From assembly GCF_003148565.1 (NCBI RefSeq), contig NZ_QGGL01000023.1:1-64000 (forward strand): a DNA stretch of 64,000 nucleotides, in the 5' to 3' direction. Under the pieces are notes generated by a model. It was given only the letters and a program-made list of their open reading frames with translations, made no database searches and was not told the origin of the DNA. The translations under genes were made by a program, and so were the position numbers. This document shows positions 1-8,588 of this stretch, in pieces. The stretch's first letter is position 1. Every line of letters starts with the position of its first letter. The stretch is from Tumebacillus permanentifrigoris. GTDB taxonomy: Bacteria; Bacillota; Bacilli; Tumebacillales; Tumebacillaceae.

Positions 1-3000
1 CACCGTGCGCACGGTTGTCGGTAGCCCGCCGATGCGCAACAGTTCCGCGATCGCTGAGGGCACCGTGTTGATCAGGGTCACTTCGTCCTTGGCAGGCAGT
101 TGCGGCAGGTGCAACGCATTTTCAGCGAGGATCAGCTTGCCTCCGCTACTGAGCGTGACGAACAGCTCATAGACAGAGAGGTCGAAGCAGATTGACGTTG
201 AGAACAGAACACCTTCGAGATCCTGCTGGCTGTACTCGCCTTGTGCCCAATTGATCATCGCCACGGCGCTTTGGTGCTCGATCGCGACCCCCTTCGGACG
301 GCCGGTGGAGCCGGAGGTGTAGATGACATAAGCCAAGTGAGTGGCAGAGGTTTCCTGTGCGAAGGACGGATTCTGCTCCGCTTCCTGTGCGATGGACGCC
401 CACTCCGTGTCCAGACATACCGTTTTCAATGAAGAAGGCAGTTGTTCTTGGAGGTCAGATTGGGTCAACAGCACGGTCGCTTCCGCATCTTCCATCGTGT
501 ACAAGATCCGCTCCTGCGGATAGGCCGGATCGAGCGGTACGTAAGCACCGCCAGCCTTGAGAATCCCCAGCATCCCGACGACCATCTCCACAGAACGCTG
601 CAGATAGACCCCGACCAACGATTCCTGCTGCACGCCGAGACGACGCAGATAATACGCTACTTGATTTGCACGGGCATTCAATTCGCGATAGGTCAGACGC
701 TGTTCGCCAACCACGAGCGCGATTGCTTCTGGCGTGCGTTCCACTTGGGCTTCGAACAGATGGTGCATCGTTACGGTGCGCGGGAAGTCCGCATCTGTCT
801 GGTTCCAATCGACCAGCAGGACTTGCTCCTCTGACGACGTCAGCAACGGCACTTCCGCCACTTTTTGCATCGGATCGGCGGTCATCGCCATCAACAGATT
901 CTCAAAGTGCTGAGACATGCGTTGAATCGTCGCAGCATCGAACAGGTCCGAATTGTATTGGAACACACCGAGCATACCGTCGGTCTGCTCTTCCAGTGTC
1001 AACACCAGATCGAATTTCGCGGCTTGGTTATCCGCGTCGATCGGCACCAGCGTAAGCCCACTGAAGTGCGCCTCCGCCACCGGCGTATTTTGCAGCACGA
1101 ACATCACTTGGAACAGCGGTGTGCGGCTGGTGTCGCGCTCTGGCTGAAGCTCCTCGACCAATTTTTCAAACGGCACATCTTGGTTCGCAAATGCTCCGAT
1201 CGACATGTCCCGCACGCGAGACAGCAGATCGACGAAGGTCGGATCGTCAGACAGATCGGTGCGCATGACCAGCGTGTTGACGAAGAAGCCGATCAAGCCC
1301 TCGGTCTCTTCGTGTACCCGTCCAGCCATCGGCGTGCCCACCGTGAAGTCCTCTTGCCCCGAATAGCGATACAGCAACGTTTGGAAAGCCCCGAGCAAGG
1401 TCATGAACTGGGTCGCTCCGTAGCGCTGCCCGATCGCTTGCAACGCGTCCACCAAAGACTTGGAAATCGTGAAGCGCTCCGTCCCGCCACGATACGTCTG
1501 CACCGGTGGGCGCGGACGATCGGTCGGCACTTGCAAGGCCGGCAACTCGCCACCCAACTGCTCTCTCCAATAGGACAATTGTCCCTCCAACACATCGCCT
1601 TGCAACCATTCTCGTTGCCACGCCGCATAGTCGGCGTATTGCACGGGCAGATCGGTCAAGGGCGAAGGCGCACCCTGCACGAACGCTTCGTACAGCGCGG
1701 TCACTTCGCGAATCAATACGCCGATCGACCAACCGTCAGAGATGATGTGGTGCATGTTCAGGACCAGCACATGCTCCTGATCTTCCACTTGCATCAAGCG
1801 TGCGCGGAAAAGCGGCCCTGTGCGGAGATCGAACGGGCGCTGCGCCTCTTCCTGCACCAAGCGCAGTGCCAGTTGGTGTCGGTCTGCTTCGGCACGCAAA
1901 TCCTCGGCAGCAAGCTGCATTGGCGACATAGGTGCGATGATCTGCACCGGCTGGCCTTGCACGTCAGCGAACGTTGTACGCAACGCTTCATGGCGCTGCA
2001 ACACCTCGTTCAAACTGTACTCCAACGCGTCGATGCGCAGGTCGCCGATCAGACGTGCCGCCATCGGCATGTTGTACGCGTCCGTGCCCGGAACCAGTTG
2101 TTCCAACACCCACAAGCGTTGCTGCGCGAAGGAGAGCGGCAGTGGCTCCGCGTGCGAGATCACTTGAATTTCGTGACCAGATCTGGCGCTGGTCTGCGCC
2201 TGATCTCCTTCCAACAAGGCTGCTAATCCAGCGATCGTCTGTTGTTCGAACACCGATTTGATCTCCACGGTGAACGCGGACGAGAGCTTGGCGATGACGC
2301 GCAACGCCTTGATCGAATCCCCACCGAGCGCGAAAAAGTTGTCGTCGACCCCGACTTTTTCCAGACCGAGTACGTCCTTCCAAGCGTCGGCGAGCGCGAC
2401 TTCTACCTCTGTGCGCGGTGCTTTAAACACCGTTTCCGGCTCGCTGCTCAGTTCGGGCGCTGGCAAAGCCTTGATGTCGACCTTCCCGTTTGCCGACAAC
2501 GGAATCTCGTCCATGATTACAAAATAGGACGGCACCATGAACTCCGGCAACCGCTCGCCCATGTGTTCGCGCAACGACCGCATCGTCACACCCGGTTCGG
2601 CGGTGACATATGCGCATAAAAATTTATGGCCGAGGATGTTCGCGTGATTGCGCGCTGTGATCACCGCCTCGCGCACTCCTTCGTGCTTGAGCAACGCCAA
2701 CCGCACTTCGTGCATCTCAACGCGGAATCCGCGAATCTTGACCTGGAAATCTTTGCGGCCGAGCAGTTTGATGTATCCTTGGCGCTTCAAAATCGAATAG
2801 TCGCCCGTGTTGTACAAGCGGCCGAATTCAGGGTGATCGATAAACGCCTCGCGCGTCCGCACCTCATCGCGATAGTACCCGATCGCCAGACCATCGCCTG
2901 CGAAGTACAATTCCCCTTCCACTTCCAGTGGGCACGGTTGCAAGTCCTTGTTCAGCACATAGATTTGCTGGTTCGACAGCGGGTATCCGTAGGGGATGTT

Positions 3001-4695
3001 CGTCCACTCCGGCTCGATCTGCTCAATGGGAAAATACAGCGACCAGATGCCGACTTCTGTACAACCGCCAAAGGAGAACAATTTCGCCTCAGGGAAGAAT
3101 TCCCGCACTTTGCCGAGCAAGTCCAGCGGGATAAAATCGCCGCTGAGCATGAAGTTCCGAACGGTTGTGTTGCGATACCCTTCCTGTAAATAGAGCAAGC
3201 CGAGTTCGACCACAGACGGCACCGAGTTCCAGACGGTGATTTCATGCTCGATCGCGATCTCGACAATTCTCCGCACATCCTTCTGCTTGGGAATCAGCAC
3301 GACCGCGCCACCGACACCCAACGTGCCGAACATATCGACGACGGTGAGGTCGAAACAGAACGAGGCGACAGAAAGCACGCGATCGTTTTCCGTCAAGTTG
3401 AGAATTCGGTTGCAATCCAGCACCGTGTTCAGCGCCGAACGGTGCGTCATCGCCACGCCCTTGGGCATCCCCGTACTGCCCGAGGTGTACATCACGTAGG
3501 CCAAGCGCTCCGCATCCATCGGAACTCCCACGTCGTCCGCGTCATATCGAGCCAACTCCAAGCTCTCGTAGGCGTCCGGCTGGAGCAAGATCCGGCTCTG
3601 GCTGTTCTCCAAGATATACGCTTTGCGATCCTCTGGATAATCAGGATCGATGGGCACATAGGCGGCACCCGACTTCAAGATCCCGATGATGTGGACAACC
3701 GTGTTCAGGCAACGCTTGGCGACAACCCCCACCAACTCGGCAATCTGAACGCCCTGCTCAATCAGGTAGCGCGCCACCTGATTGGACCGCTCATCCAACT
3801 CTCGGTAGGTCAGCCGCTCTTGTTCGAAGATCACGGCGATGTTGTCCGGGGTCTTTTGCGCCTGCTCCATGAAAAATTGATACAACACTTTGTCGTGCGG
3901 ATAGTCAAGGCCGGAGTCATTGAAGTCGATGAGAATCCGCTGGCGATCCTCCTCGGTCAAAATATCAAGGCTCGACAACTCGCGGTTCATATCGTTCGTG
4001 AGCAAGGACAGCAGGTGGAACAGATGGCGTTGAATCTGCTCCGCCGTCTCCTCGGTGTACAGACTTGCATTGTAGGTGTAGGACAGTTCTACCGCTCCGT
4101 CTTGCAATTCGAAGCAAAAAACGCTGTCCGCCGCGGCTGCTTGCAGATCGAACTCCTCATGCAGACCCTTGAGCGACACCACGGTGTTGAAGAGCGGGGA
4201 CTCCTCGCCCTTGCTCGCGAGTTGGTCCTGAATCACTTCGTAGGAGATGTGGCGATGCTTCCGCGCTTCGCTGACGACATCGCGAATCTGCAACAGCAGG
4301 TCCCGGCCCGTACCCGTGCGATTGATCGCGGTGCGCAGCGCGTAGAACGGCTGATTGCCTGATGCAGGCTCGCTGTTCGAGCGGAATGCGGGCATCCCGA
4401 CGAGCAGGTCTTCATTGGAGGTGTAGCGGTAGAGCAGATACGAAACGCCCAAAAGCAACGTCATGAACAGGCCGGTTGGAGAGCCGCCTGACAGACGATG
4501 CAGGTTCGCAAACGTTTCGCCTTCGATGCGACCAGTCCGCGTGACGGGGAGATAGCTGAGGTCAGGTTGGCGCAGATGATCGTATGGGAAAACGCCCATC
4601 ACACAGTCACCGCTCAGCTTTTCCAGCCAGTAAGCTCGTTCATCCGCATATTTGCCGCTCGTGCGTAGCATGTTGAGCGTATAACGATCAAGCAC
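1..4695 (-). CDS. Multimodular nonribosomal peptide synthetase, C-terminus beyond the window
   Basis: The frame leaves the window at base 1 after 1565 codons, so the protein is incomplete. Residues 1-250 resemble only the C-terminal lobe of a condensation domain, with no HHxxxDG. A1 follows (about 265-755, YTSGSTG at 403), then carrier T1 (LGGDS, Ser794), a full condensation domain (about 845-1285, HHIISDG at 982) and A2, which is cut off. The A1 pocket residues read D449 L450 V453 N490 M516 S518 F542 I550 W551 K738. This is close to the DLxNxSxIWK code known for cysteine, so Cys is the inferred substrate. A2 begins D-L-Y-N, which may also mean Cys. The start is GTG at 4695, behind an AGGGGGA ribosome site, with a TAA in frame 18 nt upstream. 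It is the last visible gene of the PKS/NRPS operon and should take the chain from the C domain ending the protein at 9473-14674. Confidence 0.93.
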   Translation of the reverse strand, partial: MLDRYTLNMLRTSGKYADERAYWLEKLSGDCVMGVFPYDHLRQPDLSYLPVTRTGRIEGETFANLHRLSGGSPTGLFMTLLLGVSYLLYRYTSNEDLLVGMPAFRSNSEPASGNQPFYALRTAINRTGTGRDLLLQIRDVVSEARKHRHISYEVIQDQLASKGEESPLFNTVVSLKGLHEEFDLQAAAADSVFCFELQDGAVELSYTYNASLYTEETAEQIQRHLFHLLSLLTNDMNRELSSLDILTEEDRQRILIDFNDSGLDYPHDKVLYQFFMEQAQKTPDNIAVIFEQERLTYRELDERSNQVARYLIEQGVQIAELVGVVAKRCLNTVVHIIGILKSGAAYVPIDPDYPEDRKAYILENSQSRILLQPDAYESLELARYDADDVGVPMDAERLAYVMYTSGSTGMPKGVAMTHRSALNTVLDCNRILNLTENDRVLSVASFCFDLTVVDMFGTLGVGGAVVLIPKQKDVRRIVEIAIEHEITVWNSVPSVVELGLLYLQEGYRNTTVRNFMLSGDFIPLDLLGKVREFFPEAKLFSFGGCTEVGIWSLYFPIEQIEPEWTNIPYGYPLSNQQIYVLNKDLQPCPLEVEGELYFAGDGLAIGYYRDEVRTREAFIDHPEFGRLYNTGDYSILKRQGYIKLLGRKDFQVKIRGFRVEMHEVRLALLKHEGVREAVITARNHANILGHKFLCAYVTAEPGVTMRSLREHMGERLPEFMVPSYFVIMDEIPLSANGKVDIKALPAPELSSEPETVFKAPRTEVEVALADAWKDVLGLEKVGVDDNFFALGGDSIKALRVIAKLSSAFTVEIKSVFEQQTIAGLAALLEGDQAQTSARSGHEIQVISHAEPLPLSFAQQRLWVLEQLVPGTDAYNMPMAARLIGDLRIDALEYSLNEVLQRHEALRTTFADVQGQPVQIIAPMSPMQLAAEDLRAEADRHQLALRLVQEEAQRPFDLRTGPLFRARLMQVEDQEHVLVLNMHHIISDGWSIGVLIREVTALYEAFVQGAPSPLTDLPVQYADYAAWQREWLQGDVLEGQLSYWREQLGGELPALQVPTDRPRPPVQTYRGGTERFTISKSLVDALQAIGQRYGATQFMTLLGAFQTLLYRYSGQEDFTVGTPMAGRVHEETEGLIGFFVNTLVMRTDLSDDPTFVDLLSRVRDMSIGAFANQDVPFEKLVEELQPERDTSRTPLFQVMFVLQNTPVAEAHFSGLTLVPIDADNQAAKFDLVLTLEEQTDGMLGVFQYNSDLFDAATIQRMSQHFENLLMAMTADPMQKVAEVPLLTSSEEQVLLVDWNQTDADFPRTVTMHHLFEAQVERTPEAIALVVGEQRLTYRELNARANQVAYYLRRLGVQQESLVGVYLQRSVEMVVGMLGILKAGGAYVPLDPAYPQERILYTMEDAEATVLLTQSDLQEQLPSSLKTVCLDTEWASIAQEAEQNPSFAQETSATHLAYVIYTSGSTGRPKGVAIEHQSAVAMINWAQGEYSQQDLEGVLFSTSICFDLSVYELFVTLSSGGKLILAENALHLPQLPAKDEVTLINTVPSAIAELLRIGGLPTTVRTV

Positions 4696-4719
4696 GTGAG
4701 GTCCCCCTTTTTAGAAGAG

Positions 4720-4746
4720 GGCCTCCGCTCGCAGGGAACGGAGGCC
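4720..4746 (-). other. GC-rich hairpin between the acyltransferase and NRPS genes
   Basis: A perfect 8-bp inverted repeat (GGCCTCCG at 4720-4727, CGGAGGCC at 4739-4746) with an 11-nt loop lies in the 74-nt gap ahead of the NRPS ribosome site. In the direction of transcription the 3' side continues CTCTTCT, which is too poor in T for a convincing terminator. A processing, stabilising or weak attenuating element is possible; the role is inferred. Confidence 0.5.
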
Positions 4747-4769
4747 ATCAGGATCATGTAGCAGGCGAT

Positions 4770-6041
4770 TTACACCGTCTGCAAGTTGGAGAATACGAGG
4801 TCATTGAAGAGATAGTACGTGCCCGTTTCATCGAGGATCTGATAGAACCAATCCCGCTGTTCGGCAACCGGGACGCCCTTGGTTGCAAAAACGGATGCCA
4901 GCATCTGCAACGCTTCTCGCATCTGCGCTTCTGTCGGTTGCGCCTGTTCTTGATCGAGTTCATCTTGCAGTTGTTGGATCTTGCGGTACGGTTCGATCAC
5001 GCCTTCGCGATACGCGTCTTTGTCATTGTTTTTGTTCGGCGTGGCCACCGCGATGGCGAGGCAGCGGGTGACGACGGTCGGGATGTGTTTTTTCAGCGGA
5101 TGCGTCGGGGAGAAGATCTCATGCAGAGCTTTGCGATCTTCGCGGGCGGCAAAGCACAACGCTTCGATGCTCGGCGTGTTCGCCGTCACCAGGTTGCACA
5201 GCACGTTTTTCGGCCCCATCTCGATCGCATGGGTCACGCCGAAGCGTTGCAAGAACTGCATCGTCTCCTGCCAACGCACAGGACGCACGGTCTGCTGCGT
5301 CAGTTTTTCCACGATGTTCGCCGGATCGCCGTAGGGCTGACCGTCGATGTTCGCGATGACCGGGTAGCGGAAGTGGTTGAATTCGATGGTTTGGAGCAGT
5401 TCCTTCAATTTCTCGGCCACCGGGCTCATCAGCTTGGTGTGGAACGGTGCACTCATCAACAGCGGTGTGACTTGTCCGTCGAGATCGAGCAGGCGCGACT
5501 CCAACTCTTCGACCGCTTCGGCATCGCCTGCGATCGCCGTCTGTGTCGGCGAGTTGTAGCAATTCACGACCACGTATTTCCCCTCGGCCGCCATCTTGCG
5601 CGCTTCCTCTTCCACGACTTCGACCGGCAGTCCATCGATGATCGTCATCCCGCCGATTTCCGAATCGGCGATCTCTTTGGTATACAGTCCGCGCTGGCGG
5701 ACGATCTTGAGCGCATCGGAGTAGCGGATCGCGCCTGCACAAGTCAGTGCCGCGTATTCGCCCATGCTGTGTCCCGCACAGAATTGCGGCGCGATCCCGA
5801 TCTCCTGCATGTACACGCGGAAGGCAGCCACACTTGCGGTCAGCAATGCCGGCTGGGTGTTTTCAGTACGGGTCAGTTCGCCCAAGCCACCTTCAAAGCA
5901 CAGGCGAGCTAGGTCGAAACCGAGCACATCATTGGCTTCTTCGAACGTTTGCTTGGCGATCGCATGCTCGTCATAAAACGATTTGGCCATCCCCACGTAC
6001 TGCGCGCCTTGCCCGGTGAACAAAAATGCAATTTTCTCCAT
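4770..6041 (-). CDS. Free-standing acyltransferase (FabD-like trans-AT) with C-terminal extension
   Basis: This 423-residue protein is a FabD-type acyltransferase. Counting from the ATG at 6041, which follows GAGGGAA, the catalytic residues fall at Ser92 (GHSMG), Arg117 and His201 (PFHTKLM), the same numbers as in E. coli FabD. It is the only AT in the window and none of the PKS modules has one, so it should load extender units onto their ACPs in trans. The FabD fold ends near residue 300; the remaining 120 residues are predicted helical and are not part of ordinary FabD proteins. The gene lies 34 nt after the FkbH-like gene of the hydroxymalonyl cassette, which suggests that it handles that ACP-bound unit, malonyl-CoA, or both. 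A TTG at 6062 in the same frame is a weaker start. Acyl hydrolase activity, known for some trans-ATs, cannot be excluded. Confidence 0.9.
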   Translation of the reverse strand: MEKIAFLFTGQGAQYVGMAKSFYDEHAIAKQTFEEANDVLGFDLARLCFEGGLGELTRTENTQPALLTASVAAFRVYMQEIGIAPQFCAGHSMGEYAALTCAGAIRYSDALKIVRQRGLYTKEIADSEIGGMTIIDGLPVEVVEEEARKMAAEGKYVVVNCYNSPTQTAIAGDAEAVEELESRLLDLDGQVTPLLMSAPFHTKLMSPVAEKLKELLQTIEFNHFRYPVIANIDGQPYGDPANIVEKLTQQTVRPVRWQETMQFLQRFGVTHAIEMGPKNVLCNLVTANTPSIEALCFAAREDRKALHEIFSPTHPLKKHIPTVVTRCLAIAVATPNKNNDKDAYREGVIEPYRKIQQLQDELDQEQAQPTEAQMREALQMLASVFATKGVPVAEQRDWFYQILDETGTYYLFNDLVFSNLQTV

Positions 6042-6075
6042 GAGGTTCCCTCGCTTTCTCAAGTCGAAATTCTGG

Positions 6076-7122
6076 TTAGTCCAACACGTGAACCTTCACA
6101 TAGTCAGGGAACGGCTGTACGCGCGACAGGTCTGCTTCAAACAGGACGTGATCGCCGTTCTCCTCCACTTCCTTGAATCCAGCGAACTTGTAGCTGACAT
6201 ACATCATGCGGTTGCGGTCGGTTTTCACGAACTCCGCGAGCAGGCGGACGTTGTGTTGGTGCGCCAGTTGCAGGATGTGGTTCATCAGGATCGAACCGAC
6301 ACCGCGCGACATGACACGGCAGGACATCAGCAGCAGCTTGATCTTCCAATCCTGCTCGCCGCATTCGATCAGGACGAGGCCGATTTTGCCATACTCGCCG
6401 TATTTGTCTTGCAGTTCGACGATCATCAGCTTGTGCTGATCAGACTGACGAAGCGCATCGAGTTCTTCGTAGGAATAGGTGTAGCCGGTCGTGTTCAACT
6501 GGTTGGTGCGCACGGTCAATTCCTCGGCGCGCTGCAGGTCGTCACTGCCGACCTTCGAGATCTTCAACACCATCTCCAGCGATGCGAGGAACTCTTCTTG
6601 CGGGCCGGTGAACTCTTCCTCGACCTTTTGGCGCTCGATGTCGCTCATGTACATGTGGCGACGTTTTTTCGAATCTTCCGTGATAAACGTCGGCGTCATC
6701 TCCGGCAGGTCGAGCATCGCATGCACGTCGGCGGCGTCCCAACAGAACACATCCGGCAGTTCGAACGACACTTCCTCGCGCTCAAACGGTTGGTCATCGA
6801 CAAATGCGATCGTGTCCATGCCGATGTTCAGCGAGGTCACGATGTTTTTGATCGAAGAGGACTTGGAGTTCCAGTTGATGTGCGGGTAGAGGAAATACTC
6901 CGCGATCCCGAACTCCTCAAGTTTGGCCATCGTGGTGTTGTGCTCGTTTTTGCTCGCGATCGATTGCAGGATGCCGCGGTTGTCTAGCTCTTTGATGATC
7001 TCGAGCAGACCTTCGCGCAGTTGAACGTTGCGGTCTTCCAACAGGACGCCGTTCCACAGGGTGTGGTCGAGATCCCAGACAACGCATTTGATTTTTTTCT
7101 CTTTCTTTTTCGCTTGCGACAT
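6076..7122 (-). CDS. fkbH: FkbH-like HAD-superfamily glyceryl-ACP synthase
   Basis: A 348-residue FkbH-family protein. The N-terminal HAD domain carries the DLDHTLWNG motif with nucleophile Asp17 and Asp19; the C-terminal half is GNAT-like, as in the family. Known members (FkbH, OzmB, ZmaN) take D-1,3-bisphosphoglycerate, dephosphorylate it and load the glyceryl group onto a dedicated ACP. Here the ACP is encoded three genes up the operon (8314-8550), and the two oxidising enzymes flank that ACP. The ATG at 7122 follows a GGGGAGGG site. The cassette order (hydroxyacyl dehydrogenase, ACP, acyl-CoA dehydrogenase, FkbH) matches xcnB-xcnE of xenocoumacin as I recall it. Confidence 0.92.
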   Translation of the reverse strand: MSQAKKKEKKIKCVVWDLDHTLWNGVLLEDRNVQLREGLLEIIKELDNRGILQSIASKNEHNTTMAKLEEFGIAEYFLYPHINWNSKSSSIKNIVTSLNIGMDTIAFVDDQPFEREEVSFELPDVFCWDAADVHAMLDLPEMTPTFITEDSKKRRHMYMSDIERQKVEEEFTGPQEEFLASLEMVLKISKVGSDDLQRAEELTVRTNQLNTTGYTYSYEELDALRQSDQHKLMIVELQDKYGEYGKIGLVLIECGEQDWKIKLLLMSCRVMSRGVGSILMNHILQLAHQHNVRLLAEFVKTDRNRMMYVSYKFAGFKEVEENGDHVLFEADLSRVQPFPDYVKVHVLD

Positions 7123-7150
7123 GTTCGAAGCCCTCCCCTATAGACCTCTG

Positions 7151-8284
7151 TTACATCGTCTGTAACAGGTTTCTCGCGATCAAGTATTCGTGGACTTGCG
7201 TGGAGCCTTCGATGATCTCGTTGATTTTGGCATCGCGGTAGTAGCGCTCGATCGGGTAGCCATCGTGACAACCGTTGCCCCCGTGAATCTGCACCGCGTC
7301 GCCCGCTACCTTGGTCACCATCACCGACGAGGCATACTTGGCTGTCCACGTCTCGAGGATCGAATCGGGGTCGCCGATTTGTTTCAAATAGCCCGAGCGG
7401 TAGCACAGCAACCGTGCGCCCTTGATGCTCACCACCATCTCGGTGAGCATTTTTTGGATCAGTTGGAACTCGCCGATCGGCTTGCCAAACTGCTGACGGG
7501 ACTTCGCATACGCGACGCTGGCTTCCAGACAAGCCTGCGCCAAGCCGATGCAACCCCACGCTACCGTGTAGCGCCCATAGTCCAAGCAAGACAGCGCGAC
7601 GTGCGAGAGACCGGTGCCCAGCTTGCCCACCAAGTTCTCCTTGGGAATGCGCACGTTGTCCATTTCCAGTTGCGCAAGCATCGAGCCGCGCGAACCCATC
7701 ATGCCGCGGATCGGCGTTCTCGTGAAGTTTGCACGGGTGCTCTCCACCAAGAACGCGGTCGGCTTGCCTTCGAACTGGGCAAAGATCAGGAACACGTCGG
7801 CGATCATCCCCATCGTGATCCACTTTTTCGTGCCGCTGAGCACATAATCGTCGCCGTCTTCCACGGCGGTCGTCTGGATGTTTTTCGCGTCACTGCCAAC
7901 GTCCGGTTCGGACAGCCCAAATGCGCCGATGATCTCCCCGCGCGCCAGTTTCGGCAGCCACTGATCCTTCTGTTCTTGTGTGCCCCAACGCAGGATCGCC
8001 AGGCCCACCATGCCGTGTACGGTCAGCAGGTTGCGCGTCGATGTGCAGCCGCGCCCGACTTCTTCGTTCAGCACGCCAAGCGATACCTCGTCCAGACCCA
8101 GCCCGCCATATGCTTGCGGCAACATGGAGCCCAGATACCCGGTTTCCCGCATCCCCGCCACAACGGCAGGGTGCAGGATCTCCTCTTTGTCAATTTGCGC
8201 GGCATACGGCACGATCGATTTGTCCACAAACGCCCGGAACTGCTCTTGCCATTCGACTTGCTTTTCGGTCAGTTCGATGATCAT
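7151..8284 (-). CDS. fkbI: Acyl-CoA dehydrogenase family oxidase of the hydroxymalonyl-ACP cassette
   Basis: A 377-residue flavoprotein of the acyl-CoA dehydrogenase family over its full usual length. The FAD/substrate region with GAFGLSEPDVGSD lies near residue 120, and the C-terminal signature IHGGNG...NEIIEGSTQ carries the Glu expected as catalytic base. In FkbI/ZmaE-type pathways this enzyme turns the aldehyde of the ACP-bound C3 unit into the acid, giving hydroxymalonyl-ACP. It sits 29 nt after the carrier gene and 28 nt before the fkbH-like gene, with a good ribosome site (GAGGGTGA). Beta-oxidation would be the alternative for an isolated gene, but the surrounding genes argue against it. 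Confidence 0.9.
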   Translation of the reverse strand: MIIELTEKQVEWQEQFRAFVDKSIVPYAAQIDKEEILHPAVVAGMRETGYLGSMLPQAYGGLGLDEVSLGVLNEEVGRGCTSTRNLLTVHGMVGLAILRWGTQEQKDQWLPKLARGEIIGAFGLSEPDVGSDAKNIQTTAVEDGDDYVLSGTKKWITMGMIADVFLIFAQFEGKPTAFLVESTRANFTRTPIRGMMGSRGSMLAQLEMDNVRIPKENLVGKLGTGLSHVALSCLDYGRYTVAWGCIGLAQACLEASVAYAKSRQQFGKPIGEFQLIQKMLTEMVVSIKGARLLCYRSGYLKQIGDPDSILETWTAKYASSVMVTKVAGDAVQIHGGNGCHDGYPIERYYRDAKINEIIEGSTQVHEYLIARNLLQTM

Positions 8285-8313
8285 GGTTTCACCCTCAATT
8301 CGGATTTTCGATA

Positions 8314-8550
8314 TTAAGCGGATTGCTTGTTTTCGACGAATTGAATCATCGATTCGATCGTGCGGAAGTTATTGAAATCCAAATCCTTGGTCTCAACGGC
8401 GATGCCGAACTCTTTTTCGAGGAACATGACCAGTTGCATCGCGAACAGCGAGTTCACGAAACCCAGTGCGAAGATATCGTCAGTGTCAGCGATCTCGTGT
8501 TTTTTGAAGAAGCGGGACAAGAACTTGCGGATTTTAGCGTTGATTTCCAT
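8314..8550 (-). CDS. fkbJ: Discrete acyl carrier protein for the C3 unit
   Basis: A 78-residue carrier protein. The phosphopantetheine site reads GFVNSLFAMQL, so Asn replaces the usual Asp before the modified Ser, a form found in the FkbJ/ZmaD carriers. The charged stretch and overall length fit a single ACP. It should hold glyceryl, then the oxidised intermediates, and finally hydroxymalonyl as the donor for the acyltransferase. The gene lies between the two oxidoreductases of the pathway with spacings of 29 and 38 nt. Confidence 0.9.
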   Translation of the reverse strand: MEINAKIRKFLSRFFKKHEIADTDDIFALGFVNSLFAMQLVMFLEKEFGIAVETKDLDFNNFRTIESMIQFVENKQSA

Positions 8551-8588
8551 GGTATGGCACTCACCTTTCGTAAGGGGGGGATTGTTTT

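Noticed and set aside
3945-4695. Frameshift or missing exon-like part upstream of the NRPS start that would supply the condensation N-lobe
   Set aside because: Only 74 nt separate it from the acyltransferase gene; an in-frame stop, a ribosome site and a GTG are all in place, and no HHxxxDG frame lies there.
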